In this document: positions 9,432 to 18,551 of the stretch, one piece after another
How the letters are laid out: each line of letters begins with the position of its first letter
Numbering within the stretch: position 1 is the stretch's first letter
Origin: Edaphobacter modestus
Lineage (GTDB): Bacteria; Acidobacteriota; Terriglobia; Terriglobales; Acidobacteriaceae
Length of the DNA: 64,000 nucleotides
Assembly (NCBI RefSeq): GCF_004217555.1
Contig: NZ_SHKW01000001.1
Coordinates: 1,116,001-1,180,000 of the forward strand
Reading direction: 5' to 3'
Program-made: the position numbers and the translations under genes
The notes under the pieces: model-generated
Seen by the model: only the letters and a program-made list of their open reading frames with translations
What the model was told of the DNA's origin: nothing
The model's database searches: none

Positions 9432-10028
9432 TCACATTACCCGGCTGGTTGCGCCAAGGTCGTCTATCAGAGACGGGTTCACCATATCAGGTGGTGGCCG
9501 AATTGGCCGATTCGTCTGAGCAATGGCATAAACAAGAACGAGCAGAGCGGGGATGGCAAGAAATAGCCATGTCGTGACAGGATCGGTTTTTCGGTGACCC
9601 ACCAGAAGAGTAGTGGAGCACTGGCCCTGACTTGCCCCTTCTGAAACCCTTACCGTTACCTTCCATGGACCGGACTGTGTGAATTGAACTTGTGCGGCTT
9701 GCAGGAGGTGGTTGGTGGCAGTTTGATGAGATAAGGTGACGGTCATTGGATGTTGGGGGGATGGAGCAGGCGGAGTGAGGACAAGGACGACGCGGCTATC
9801 GAATGCGATCTTTCCAGAGCCATTGTGACCGCCGTTATTCTGTACGAGCACGCTGAGGTCGGCTGGACCCAGCAGAAGATTGTCGGGCTGGGCGAAGAGG
9901 GAGACAAGGAAGGGTCCGCATGGTTCGCGGAATTGCAGGCGGCCTCCGTCAGCCGACGCGGTCTCGATGCCGAAGAGAGAGAGCGTGAAGAATAACGCAA
10001 TGAGAGAGCTGGCTCGACGGGCGATCAT
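9432..10028 (-). CDS. FixH/YtkA-like exported protein with C-terminal anchor
   Basis: The last gene of the respiratory operon, 198 residues. Its ATG overlaps the stop of the CtaG-polyferredoxin gene (ATGA), which fixes the start; a longer open frame upstream is a shadow. It has a signal peptide (ALFFTLSLFGIETASA), a beta-sandwich-like region ending in TQSGPWKVTVRVSEG, and a C-terminal membrane segment (WLFLAIPALLVLVYAIA). The SGPW-type strand resembles FixH/YtkA-like domains that help metal loading of cytochrome oxidases. The family match is tentative; the operon position supports a role in oxidase assembly. Confidence 0.7.
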   Translation of the reverse strand: MIARRASSLIALFFTLSLFGIETASADGGRLQFREPCGPFLVSLFAQPDNLLLGPADLSVLVQNNGGHNGSGKIAFDSRVVLVLTPPAPSPQHPMTVTLSHQTATNHLLQAAQVQFTQSGPWKVTVRVSEGASQGQCSTTLLVGHRKTDPVTTWLFLAIPALLVLVYAIAQTNRPIRPPPDMVNPSLIDDLGATSRVM

Positions 10029-12367
10029 ACGGAATTCCCTGCCATCGGCTCGAGAAGCGACCACGCCATGTTCATCATGTTGCGCATCTCCATAGGCTGC
10101 AGAAGGAGCCAGAAGGCCAGAGCATAGAGCGCGATCGTGGTGAGAGAGAAAGGCGCGCAGGCAGACCAGCGCCGGTCGGGAGCTAATTGGCATGAGAGTC
10201 GCCAGCCTAGGTAGAGAGCGAGGAGCAGGCCTCCATCGAGCAGAGCAAGCTGAAACTGCAGCAAGGACGCTCCAGAGAATGTGGCCATGGAGTTCCATGC
10301 TGGCAGAGTGACCGCAGATAAGCCTAGATCGTGCAGGGCCTGAAGGAAGACCAGTGGGATCGTGGGCAAGCTCGTCACGAGATGGAAGAGCAGATGAGCT
10401 GCCCAGAGTCCAAGACCCAGCGGGAGAAGAGCTAAAGCATAGCGGGTGAAGAAGGTGCGGGTGGGTTCGGTCGAGCGGGATGATCGGTGCATCATGCGTG
10501 TGAGCAGAACGAAGATTGCCAGTGCAAGAATGAAGGGGAACGCTACTGCAAAGGCACTCCCGAAGGTCGTAGCAGTGAATGGAAGCCTGGAAGCGAATGT
10601 CTGAAGCAGGCGTCTGCCGGGTGCGACCATGACGGCAGCATTGGCGAAGGCCGCGAAGATCAGGACGAGAGTAAGGACCGCAATGTCGATGCGGCCAGCC
10701 AGCGAACCGAGCGACGAGCGAGGATGTGAGTCGAGGATGTCGACTGCAGGGGAACGCGGGTAGAGACCGATGTTGTCGTGCGGGCAGGCTTTGACGCAGT
10801 CCATGCAAAGCGTGCAGTCGAGATTGCCTACCTTCTGCGGTAGATAGAGATCTAGCTCACAGCCTCTTTGTTGCGGGTTGCCTCGGATGCAATCACGAGT
10901 GGTGCAGGCGGTGCAGGTGGACTGGCTGGAGACATCGAGGGTGATGGGCGAGACGAGCGATGCTGCGAAGTTGAACTGGCCGATAGGGCAGACGTATTTG
11001 CAGAAGCTCGCTCCCTTGAAGAAGGTGTCTACAGCAAAAGCCGTGGCGAAGTAGGCGATGAGCAGCCAGGCGGTGCGGGTGGGGTTGTCCCAGAGGGAGA
11101 AGCGTTCATAAGAGAAGAAGAAGACAGCGATGAGTGCTATGCCGATCCACTTGAGGCGCAACCAGGAGGGCCAGCGGAAACGGGCGAGCCCGAGCCGATG
11201 TCCCACCTCGCGCGGGAGCATGAAGGGGCAGGCCATGCAGAAGAGGTTTCCGGCGAAGAGGATTGCAAGCAGGGCGAGGGCGCGCACGATGTTCCACGTA
11301 AAGACGCCCGCCAGGTTCATCGCCGCCATCTGGTTTGGCATGAGGCCGTGAGCGATGACGAGTGCAATCAGGAGGAGACTTACGGCTTGAAGCATCTGTC
11401 GGCCATAACGCGCTCTGAGCAGGTAGCCGATGACCGGAAGTTTGAGGATATCGAAGCGGGTAGCTGCTGAAGGCTTCGGCTGAAGGATGACGAATTTCCC
11501 AGCGGGCTTTGCGTGCTGGCGGTAGCGCGGTGAAGAGAGCAGATGGAAGACGATTGCCACTGCGGGAACAAGGTAGAGCGTCGAGCCGGCAACCCACATG
11601 AAGGCTCCGGCTGCGATCTGGTCGTTGAGAGCAGAGATATCGAAGATACGGGGCGAGGCAGCGTAGGTGGGATAAAGGACACGGCCGCTAAAGGCAAGGA
11701 AGGCGGAGAGGCCGGTGTTCACCAGATCGGCGGTGATGAGATAGGGGACGGCGGCCCAACGCGACCATACGGATCGTGAAGGCCACGGCTGAAGCACCGT
11801 CCACCAGAAGAGCAGCGATGTGATGAAGAAACATGCGTGCTCGAATTCGTGCCAGGCATCGGAGCGAAGGGTGAGCTCGTAGGCTGCGGGAACGTGCCAT
11901 CCGAGGTAGGCAATGTTCATCGCAAGCCAGGCGAAGGCGGGGTGCAGCAGGATGTGAGCCGCACGGCGCAGAAGACGGATGCTCAGGAGGGGGCCGAGAA
12001 ACTCCTGGATAAGCGCGCGCGGTAATCCACGGAGTAGTGGAACCGATGGCGCTCCGAGGAGCAGCAGTGGCGGAGCGACAGTCATCAGCACCAGATGCTG
12101 GACCATGTGCGCCAAAAGCAGGAAACGACTGAGGGCATCGAGAGGCGATGCTATCGCCAACCAGAGCGAGGCCAAGCCGAAAAAAAAGCACGCTGCGCGC
12201 CATGATGGAAGTTCACCTGGGCGGAGCGCGTGGCCTTTGCGCCAGCCGCGCAGATAGACCAAGGCTGTAAGCAGCAGGAGGAGAGTCGTCCACGGAGGGA
12301 TCGCCCATGAGCTGGCGAGGGCTTGCTGGATGGCGGACGAAGAAGCAGTGGAGAGCTGAGGGACCAT
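10025..12367 (-). CDS. CtaG-like oxidase assembly protein fused to polyferredoxin (CcoG/NapH-like)
   Basis: A 780-residue membrane protein with two recognisable halves. Residues about 25-270 match caa3_CtaG: multiple membrane helices with HMVQHLVLM, YLGWHVP and HEFEHACFF histidine motifs thought to handle copper for the CuB/CuA sites. Residues about 310-560 are a membrane ferredoxin of the CcoG/NapH/NosR type, with CMACP (near 376), CKYVCP (near 459), CTACTTRDC (near 487) and CTLCMDCVKACP (near 520), able to hold 4Fe-4S clusters. Five or so further helices end the protein. It lies 20 bp after cytochrome b-c and overlaps the next gene by four bases. The fusion suggests copper delivery coupled to reduction. 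Confidence 0.82.
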   Translation of the reverse strand: MVPQLSTASSSAIQQALASSWAIPPWTTLLLLLTALVYLRGWRKGHALRPGELPSWRAACFFFGLASLWLAIASPLDALSRFLLLAHMVQHLVLMTVAPPLLLLGAPSVPLLRGLPRALIQEFLGPLLSIRLLRRAAHILLHPAFAWLAMNIAYLGWHVPAAYELTLRSDAWHEFEHACFFITSLLFWWTVLQPWPSRSVWSRWAAVPYLITADLVNTGLSAFLAFSGRVLYPTYAASPRIFDISALNDQIAAGAFMWVAGSTLYLVPAVAIVFHLLSSPRYRQHAKPAGKFVILQPKPSAATRFDILKLPVIGYLLRARYGRQMLQAVSLLLIALVIAHGLMPNQMAAMNLAGVFTWNIVRALALLAILFAGNLFCMACPFMLPREVGHRLGLARFRWPSWLRLKWIGIALIAVFFFSYERFSLWDNPTRTAWLLIAYFATAFAVDTFFKGASFCKYVCPIGQFNFAASLVSPITLDVSSQSTCTACTTRDCIRGNPQQRGCELDLYLPQKVGNLDCTLCMDCVKACPHDNIGLYPRSPAVDILDSHPRSSLGSLAGRIDIAVLTLVLIFAAFANAAVMVAPGRRLLQTFASRLPFTATTFGSAFAVAFPFILALAIFVLLTRMMHRSSRSTEPTRTFFTRYALALLPLGLGLWAAHLLFHLVTSLPTIPLVFLQALHDLGLSAVTLPAWNSMATFSGASLLQFQLALLDGGLLLALYLGWRLSCQLAPDRRWSACAPFSLTTIALYALAFWLLLQPMEMRNMMNMAWSLLEPMAGNSV

Positions 12368-12387
12368 GGGAGCAGCGAACGATATGA

Positions 12388-13899
12388 CTAGCGCTTGATG
12401 GATTCGACCGGCTGCCCAGATGCAGGCTTGTCCGTTTCAGCGATGCTTCGTGACGCGTCGGTAGCTGGCTTCTGGTTGGGCGGATGCATTGTGTCGAGGA
12501 AGGCGACGAGAGCTGTTACCTCGGCTGGAGAGAGCGCCGCGCCATAAGCTGGCATGTTGCCGCCTCCCTGAATAACCTGACGGATGATCTGATCTTCTGT
12601 CAGGCGTGTTGCGACCTTGTCGAGAGCAGGGCCTCGCTGGCCTCCAGTACCGCCGAGCTCGTGGCAGTTGCGGCACTGCTTGACCTGAAAGACGAGCGCG
12701 CCTTGCCGCTCGAGCGGCGTGCTGTCGCGAAGATAACGGACGGGGATGGTGTCCGCGCTCCAGGCGTCCATGTGCGGACTCCACGGAGTGTAGGTTCCGA
12801 GGTTGGTAAGCGTAGCCAGGCCGACTGCAAGCACGGTCACAGTGAGCACACCGACAGGGCGGCGATACCAGCTCTTTTCGCCCAGGCCCGCAACGAAAGG
12901 CAGCGCGAGAAGTATGCCGATGCCGATGACCGGAACGATAAAGATGAGAGGCGTTTCGAGATCCGGGGGAAGAAAGGCAAGAGCGCTGTAGATCCAGAGG
13001 AAGAAGAAGTCGGGCTTGGGGACAGTCTGGATGATGGTGGGATCAGGAGTTCCGGTAGGGCCGTAGGGACCGAAGATGGCCGCGCAGAAAGCGACTGCGA
13101 AGACGATGGCTGCGGCAAACATCGCGTCCTTCCAGACGGCTCCAGGCACGAAGGGGAGGCCATGTTTGTGCGATAGCTCGTTGTACTCCTTAATGTAGGT
13201 TTCGCGTTTGACGAGGCGACCCGGGGTAGGCCACTCATTGATGCCGAGCTTGAGCACGAGCCAAACGTGCAGACCTGCGAAGGCGAGCATCGTGGCTGGA
13301 AGAACGAAGACGTGCAGAGCAAAGAAACGGCTCAGCGTCGCGCCGGCGATGATGGGCCCCCCAAGCAAGAGGTGGACGAGCTGGCCTCCTAGGAACGGCA
13401 CGCGGCCGGTGATAGAGGCGCCAATGCCTAGTCCCCAGTAAGCGTCCTGATCGAAGCGCAGGACCTGTCCTGAGAAGGCCATGCCGAGAGTCATCAGCAG
13501 CAGAAAGACTCCGAGCAGCCAGGTAAGCTCGCGGGGAAATTTATAGGCTCCAAAGAGAAAGACCTGTGCCATGTGGATGAGGACGACAGCAACCATGAAG
13601 TTCGAGCCCCATCCGTGCATGGCTCGAAGAAACCATCCGAGGGGAAGCTGATGGTTGAGGACCTGCAGGCTGTTCCATGCTTCTCCGGCGGATGGGACGT
13701 AGACCATCGCGAGCAAAATGCCGGTAACGATTTGCAACATCAACAGAACAAAGCTGGCGCTGCCGAAGACGTACCACCAGGATGCGGTCTTCGCAGGTAC
13801 CGGGTGCTCGGCGGATTCACGAACGAAGTCCGCGAGCTGAACACGGTTCTCTACCCAATCGTAGATTCGCTTGTACCAGGGACTGGCGCTTTGGGACAT
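12388..13899 (-). CDS. cytochrome b of a bc-type complex with fused C-terminal cytochrome c
   Basis: This 503-residue protein contains a full-length cytochrome b followed by a monohaem cytochrome c domain. Two bis-histidine pairs are visible: AMHGWGSN with VLIHMAQ (13 residues between), and ALHVFVL with GLHVWLV (14 between). The Qo-site PEWY position reads PDFF. The C-terminal domain has CRNCHELGG (CxxCH) and a likely Met ligand in GGGNMPAYG. The ATG at 13899 lies inside the end of the Rieske gene (49-bp overlap). It oxidises quinol and passes electrons via Rieske and the attached haem c to the downstream oxidase. Confidence 0.92.
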   Translation of the reverse strand: MSQSASPWYKRIYDWVENRVQLADFVRESAEHPVPAKTASWWYVFGSASFVLLMLQIVTGILLAMVYVPSAGEAWNSLQVLNHQLPLGWFLRAMHGWGSNFMVAVVLIHMAQVFLFGAYKFPRELTWLLGVFLLLMTLGMAFSGQVLRFDQDAYWGLGIGASITGRVPFLGGQLVHLLLGGPIIAGATLSRFFALHVFVLPATMLAFAGLHVWLVLKLGINEWPTPGRLVKRETYIKEYNELSHKHGLPFVPGAVWKDAMFAAAIVFAVAFCAAIFGPYGPTGTPDPTIIQTVPKPDFFFLWIYSALAFLPPDLETPLIFIVPVIGIGILLALPFVAGLGEKSWYRRPVGVLTVTVLAVGLATLTNLGTYTPWSPHMDAWSADTIPVRYLRDSTPLERQGALVFQVKQCRNCHELGGTGGQRGPALDKVATRLTEDQIIRQVIQGGGNMPAYGAALSPAEVTALVAFLDTMHPPNQKPATDASRSIAETDKPASGQPVESIKR

Positions 13900-14540
13900 G
13901 GCGTAATTCCTTTGACGAGCTGAGAGTTCGCTACCCCGGATGACTGCATACCGGCACATCCGCCGGGAGAGCGTAGGCGCGCCTCGTTCGAGAGTGTTGG
14001 CATCTGGCCGGCTCGAAGCATCAGTGTGTCACCATCGATCCGGTACTGATAGGTGAAGAGGTCGCGCTCGGGTGGGCCGGCTGCGCGAGATCCATCAGCG
14101 TAGTAGGCTCCGCCGTGGCAGGGACAGAGGAAGAGCTGCGACTGAGGGAACCAGCGAACCGGGCACCCAAGATGAGCACAGTTGACGGCGAAAATCGTGA
14201 AGCTGGTAGCCGACTGACGGCGGACGTAGCAGGCGACGTTGGCTGTTTCGCCGTCCCACGGGTGACTGTATGGATTGCGATAGGTTGCCAGCACGGTGTT
14301 GCCGGGCTTGTAGTCATCGACTTTGCCTAGCACAATCCATGAGTCGTAATCTCCTTTGCTGCGCACCGGTCCGAGCAGATAGCGGATGACAGGAGTGGCA
14401 ACAAGCAGAGCGACGGCTCCGTTGATGGCGATGGAGAGCTTGAAGAGAAAGCTGCGCCGGCTTTCCCCTCGATGGTCCTGTTCCGCCACACTCGAGACCG
14501 CGGGCTCGACGGGTGGCGGGTGTTCGGGTTCCTGGTTCAT
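13851..14540 (-). CDS. Rieske iron-sulfur subunit of the bc-type complex
   Basis: A 229-residue protein with an N-terminal cytoplasmic tail (to about residue 28), an RRSFLFKL twin-arginine-like start, one membrane anchor (about 36-52) and a Rieske domain. The 2Fe-2S ligands are in CAHLGCPVRW and CPCHGG. The usual first-loop Thr of CTHLGC is Ala here. It takes the first electron from quinol at the Qo site and moves it to cytochrome c. Its 3' end overlaps cytochrome b by 49 bp, which implies coupled synthesis. Confidence 0.95.
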   Translation of the reverse strand: MNQEPEHPPPVEPAVSSVAEQDHRGESRRSFLFKLSIAINGAVALLVATPVIRYLLGPVRSKGDYDSWIVLGKVDDYKPGNTVLATYRNPYSHPWDGETANVACYVRRQSATSFTIFAVNCAHLGCPVRWFPQSQLFLCPCHGGAYYADGSRAAGPPERDLFTYQYRIDGDTLMLRAGQMPTLSNEARLRSPGGCAGMQSSGVANSQLVKGITPCPKAPVPGTSESTIG

Positions 14541-14601
14541 TGCGATGCTCCTTGGCGCGGCTTTGTGCGAGCGCTATAACGAAGAAGGGGGATGCGAGGC
14601 C

Positions 14602-15345
14602 TCATGGCTTGCCTCCCGAATGAGGCGCGTAGTTGGGTTGCAACGGATAAGGCTGGCCCGGTGTAGGACTACGCTTCGAGAGCTGGAAGGCGACGACATC
14701 GCGTATCTCCTCGTCGCTGAGGGCGTGATTTGGATTGATACTACGCCAGCCGGGCTTATCGAAGTCAGGGCGACCGATAATGACTGTCGTACGAAGCATT
14801 TGCGGGGAGACGAGCGCAAGGAACGACGTGTTCAGCACGGAGCCGTCGCGACCGACCGGACCACTAACTTTGCCGTGACAGCGAGCGCAGGAATCGTCGT
14901 ATACTTTCGCGCCGGCCACAGGGTCGCCGGGTGTTGCGTCCGCATACGCTGGCGGATGCACTCCGCTGAAGACATTGCCTTTAGACCAGGTGGAGCGTAC
15001 ACCGCGAACGAGAGCGTCGATCTGCTGCGCAGTCAGAGTTCCTCCAACTGCACGGGAGAAACCGGGCATGGAGGTTCCGGGAACACCGTTGGCGATTACG
15101 TTGCGCAATGCAGCATCGCCGACCAGGGCCTGATATTCGGGAAGGCCGATGGGAGTTGCGACTCCTTTGACGCCGTCATCGCCGTGACAGCCGGCGCAAC
15201 TCTGGCGATAGAGAGTCGTGAAAGAGAGCACGGCGTCGGGCCGTGGAACTTCGGGCTCTGGGCCGGGCTTGCCGGGAAGCTGATCGCATCCCGACAATGC
15301 GAGACAAAGAAGCCCGAGAGCCGCGATTTGGACAGACCGTCTCAT
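14602..15345 (-). CDS. dihaem c-type cytochrome lipoprotein
   Basis: A 247-residue protein with a lipoprotein signal (GLLCLALSGC) and two haem-binding CxxCH motifs, CAGCH (near residue 50) and CARCH (near 158), each followed by a cytochrome c fold with candidate Met ligands. It is tethered to the periplasmic side and can shuttle electrons between the bc-type complex and the oxidase encoded in the same operon. The start overlaps the end of the upstream membrane gene by four bases, and Rieske begins 61 bp downstream. Confidence 0.9.
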   Translation of the reverse strand: MRRSVQIAALGLLCLALSGCDQLPGKPGPEPEVPRPDAVLSFTTLYRQSCAGCHGDDGVKGVATPIGLPEYQALVGDAALRNVIANGVPGTSMPGFSRAVGGTLTAQQIDALVRGVRSTWSKGNVFSGVHPPAYADATPGDPVAGAKVYDDSCARCHGKVSGPVGRDGSVLNTSFLALVSPQMLRTTVIIGRPDFDKPGWRSINPNHALSDEEIRDVVAFQLSKRSPTPGQPYPLQPNYAPHSGGKP

Positions 15346-16190
15346 TCTCCCTCTTTATGCGATTCGGGTCTTGGCTCCTGCATCTCCAGACCAAGCCGGA
15401 CACGCAGTGGAGCTCCCTGCATGCGTTTGATACGCCCCTGGGTCGTCACTACCCAACCGGCTACGACACCGTAGCCTACCTGCGATAGCGCGAACCACCA
15501 CCAGTTGATACGGGAGTCAAAGAATGGATTGACGATACCGAGGATGGAGTGGAGCAAGCCCGTCCAGAGAGCCGGTCCGATCAGGCCTCCAAGAAGAATT
15601 GGACGTCGAGGCATGATGGGGAGAAGAGCGCCGTAGAGCAGGCCAACGAGGAAGGACGTTGATGTGTGAATGACAACAGCAATCACGAAAGCTGAAAGGT
15701 GGAAGGAAGAAAGCTCAGCCGGTGTAGGATTTGTCCATTCGGCGACCCCAGCGCCACCCAACAGATTCACCACGTACCAGATATTGTGGTATTTGAGGAC
15801 GCTGTAAAGCTCCGCCAGCAGAATCATGACCGTGCCACCGGCGAAACCGCCCTTGATGCCTGAGGCGATCGTGTAGGTTTCAAGAGGAAGCGTGGCGCGG
15901 TGCGTGGCATCGCCTTCGATGTGGGTCACGCGGCGCCCGGCCGTCTCCACAGCTAGCGCATATGGGACGATCGTCACGGCTTCGTGCTGTTCGTCCGGCA
16001 GTACCTGGCGTGCCCAGCCTACGATGCCCACTACCGCTAGGACAATGCCGATGCCCGTGATGGAGAAGCTCGTAACGAGACCGGTGAAGCCGAGAGCAAG
16101 TCCGACAGCCAGGACGAGCGGCCACGCTGTTGGCGAGGGCAGTACAACGTGGCCACCATCGCCGTGTACCTGTTGTTGAGAATGGGCCAT
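15342..16190 (-). CDS. multi-pass membrane protein of the oxidase operon, unknown function
   Basis: I do not recognise this 282-residue protein as a whole. The N-terminal 60 residues (PSPTAWPLVLAVGLALGF and a second helix) look like a cytochrome oxidase subunit IV-type helical hairpin. A polar segment (about 65-110) and at least four more membrane segments follow, then a charged C-terminal tail. It lies 6 bp after subunit III and overlaps the dihaem cytochrome gene by four bases, so it is probably a structural link between oxidase and bc-type complex. No haem or metal motif is evident. Confidence 0.75.
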   Translation of the reverse strand: MAHSQQQVHGDGGHVVLPSPTAWPLVLAVGLALGFTGLVTSFSITGIGIVLAVVGIVGWARQVLPDEQHEAVTIVPYALAVETAGRRVTHIEGDATHRATLPLETYTIASGIKGGFAGGTVMILLAELYSVLKYHNIWYVVNLLGGAGVAEWTNPTPAELSSFHLSAFVIAVVIHTSTSFLVGLLYGALLPIMPRRPILLGGLIGPALWTGLLHSILGIVNPFFDSRINWWWFALSQVGYGVVAGWVVTTQGRIKRMQGAPLRVRLGLEMQEPRPESHKEGE

Positions 16191-16196
16191 GCGCTG

Positions 16197-16790
16197 CTAC
16201 CTCCCAACCACATAGACAACGGTGAATACGACAACCCATACGGCATCGACAAAGTGCCAGTAGAGCGCTAGTGTCTCCACGCGATCGGTGTGTTTGGGGT
16301 GAAGGCTTCCCGATACAGAAAAGATGAGCACGATGAGCAACATGATGAGGCCGACGACGACGTGCGTGGCATGTAGTCCTACCAATGAGTAGTAAGTCGT
16401 ACCGAAGAGGTTCGTGCTGATGGTAAGCCCATCGACCGTGATGAGTTTGTGCCATTCGCGAGCCGTACCCAAGAGGAAGATGAGGCCAAGAAGAATCGTT
16501 AGTCCCCACCAGGTGTTGAAAGCACCCATCGCACGACGAACTAAAGCGCGCTCGGCCATCACGATGGTAAGGCTTGACGAGAGCAGGAAGACGGTATTAA
16601 GGATGGGGAGCTCGAGGACCTCACGCGGCGTTGGGCCTGAGAGGCTCCTGCCGATGTAGTAGATATAAGCAACCACGAAGATTGTGAAGACAGCGGTCTC
16701 GGCGAAGATCAAGGTGAACATGCCGACGCGACCCTTGTAGGGAAGATGCCAGTCGGTAGTGCTCGGAGCTTGAATGGATACTGTGCTCAT
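16197..16790 (-). CDS. ctaE: cytochrome c oxidase subunit III
   Basis: A 197-residue subunit III of the short, five-helix type. It has the typical KGRVGMFTLIFAETAVF first helix, the RREW-like TAREWHKL loop, GLHATHVVVG and a final WHFVDAVWVVVF helix. Subunit III stabilises the oxidase core and carries no redox centre. It follows subunit I by 9 bp. Confidence 0.93.
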   Translation of the reverse strand: MSTVSIQAPSTTDWHLPYKGRVGMFTLIFAETAVFTIFVVAYIYYIGRSLSGPTPREVLELPILNTVFLLSSSLTIVMAERALVRRAMGAFNTWWGLTILLGLIFLLGTAREWHKLITVDGLTISTNLFGTTYYSLVGLHATHVVVGLIMLLIVLIFSVSGSLHPKHTDRVETLALYWHFVDAVWVVVFTVVYVVGR

Positions 16791-16799
16791 GCTGCTCTC

Positions 16800-18497
16800 T
16801 CAGTCAAAGGAGTCCGGGTCTTCAGGATGCTTGAGGTCCCAAAGAGGACGGCGGCTCGATACGACGGGTTCAGCCTCAAAGTTGTAGGACGGTGGCGGCG
16901 AAGGTGTAGTCCATTCCAAAGTCCAGGCATCCCATGGATCAGGACCAGCCTTATCTCCCCGAAAGTAGGAGACGATGAGGTTGTAGACGAAGATCGCGAT
17001 GGCGATTGCCTGTATGAAGGCTCCGACGGTAACGATGAGATTCCAGGTGCCCCAGCCGCGGTCGGCCTCGTAGGTGTAGATCGAACGCGGCATTCCCAAA
17101 ATGCCGGGGATGTGCATGAAGTCGAAGGTTATGTGGAAGCCGATCAGGAAGATCCAGAAGTGAAGCTTGCCGAGGTGCTCATTCAAGATGCGGCCGGTGA
17201 CCTTGGGGTACCAGTAGTAGAACCCGGCAAAGATCATGAAGAGGATCGCCCCGACGATAACGTAATGAAAGTGCGCGATGACGAAATAGGAGTTGTGAAG
17301 CTGCCAGTTAAATGGGGCCACGGAGAGCATGATCCCGGTGAGCCCGGCAATCAGAAACTGAAAGAGAAAGGCAAGAGAAAAGAGCATGGGCGTGGCGAAG
17401 CGGATCTTTCCGCCCCAGAGGGTCGCTAACCAGTTGAAGATTTTAATACCCGTTGGTATGCCGACAAGCATGGTGGAAAGCGTGAAAAAAGCGTTGGAGA
17501 CTGAGCTCATGCCTACCGTGAACATGTGATGGGCCCATACACTGATGCTGACGAGACCGATGGCGACCGAAGCCGCAACCATCGCAGCGTATCCGAAGAT
17601 GGCTTTGCGGGAGAAGACAGGAATGATCTCGCTGGCGATGCCGAAGGCGGGCATCACTAGAACGTAGACCTCCGGGTGGCCGAAGATCCAGAAGAAATGC
17701 ACCCAGACGAGGGCCGAACCTCCTGCCTGCGTGTCGAAGAAATGGCCACCGAGATATCGATCGATGATAAGCATGAACTGTGCGGCAGTGAGCGGGCTGA
17801 CAGCAAGAATGACAAGCCCGGAGCTGACGAGGTAGAGCCATACCAGCAGCGGCATCCGGAAAAGGGTCATCCCCCTGCATCGCATGGAAAAAGTGGTAGC
17901 GATGAAGTTGATTGCGGTACCAATGGAACCGAAGCCGCTGACGATAAGTGCCAGCGCCCAGTAGTCCGTGCTATGGCCGCGAGAGAAAGCTCGCTCAGAG
18001 AGAGGAGCGTACGCGAACCATCCTATATCCGGAGCGGTTCCGGCTCCCTGCAGGCCGCTGCCACCGATGAAGCTGTAGTAAAGGAGGAGGCCGCCGAAGA
18101 CCGTCATCCATAAGCTGAAGGCGTTGAGGCGGGGAAAGGCCATGTCGCGGACCCCAAGCATGAGGGGCACAAGATAGTTACCAATGCCGAAAAGAATCGG
18201 CATGGCAACGAAGAAGATCATGGTGGTTCCGTGCATGGTGAAGAGCTGGTTGTAGGTCTCGGGAGAGACAACGTGATTCCCCGGAGCAGCGAGTTGCAAG
18301 CGGATGAACAGAACTTCGATGCCGCCAACGACGAACATCAGAAGAGAGTAAAGAATGTAGAGGATGCCGATCTTCTTATGATCGACGGTGATAACCCAAC
18401 TGTGGAGCGTCTCGAGCACCGTCGCGAGACCGCTGGGGTGAGCATGCTGCTCAGCCTCGGAGACACCACCGGGAAGTGGAATGCTTGAGCCAGCCAT
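16800..18497 (-). CDS. ctaD: cytochrome c oxidase subunit I
   Basis: The catalytic haem-copper subunit, 565 residues from the ATG at 18497 (AAGGAGAGAG upstream); a longer frame adds six residues without support. The haem a ligand is in TMHGTTM. The CuB site is in GHPEVYVL, with the cross-linked His-Tyr and the Glu typical of A1-type oxidases, and in WAHHMFTVG. The haem a and a3 ligands are in IAHFHYVIVG. LGVRDMAFPRLN provides the D-channel Asp. It reduces O2 to water and pumps protons. Confidence 0.96.
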   Translation of the reverse strand: MAGSSIPLPGGVSEAEQHAHPSGLATVLETLHSWVITVDHKKIGILYILYSLLMFVVGGIEVLFIRLQLAAPGNHVVSPETYNQLFTMHGTTMIFFVAMPILFGIGNYLVPLMLGVRDMAFPRLNAFSLWMTVFGGLLLYYSFIGGSGLQGAGTAPDIGWFAYAPLSERAFSRGHSTDYWALALIVSGFGSIGTAINFIATTFSMRCRGMTLFRMPLLVWLYLVSSGLVILAVSPLTAAQFMLIIDRYLGGHFFDTQAGGSALVWVHFFWIFGHPEVYVLVMPAFGIASEIIPVFSRKAIFGYAAMVAASVAIGLVSISVWAHHMFTVGMSSVSNAFFTLSTMLVGIPTGIKIFNWLATLWGGKIRFATPMLFSLAFLFQFLIAGLTGIMLSVAPFNWQLHNSYFVIAHFHYVIVGAILFMIFAGFYYWYPKVTGRILNEHLGKLHFWIFLIGFHITFDFMHIPGILGMPRSIYTYEADRGWGTWNLIVTVGAFIQAIAIAIFVYNLIVSYFRGDKAGPDPWDAWTLEWTTPSPPPSYNFEAEPVVSSRRPLWDLKHPEDPDSFD

Positions 18498-18551
18498 CAA
18501 CTCTCTCCTTCTCAATCTGTTCGCAGCTGTGCACTTATAAGCACCCTCGTC

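Noticed and set aside
10029..10808. Long upstream extension of the FixH-like reading frame
   Set aside because: It lies wholly inside the CtaG-polyferredoxin gene in another frame; the signal peptide and ATGA overlap place the true start at 10028.
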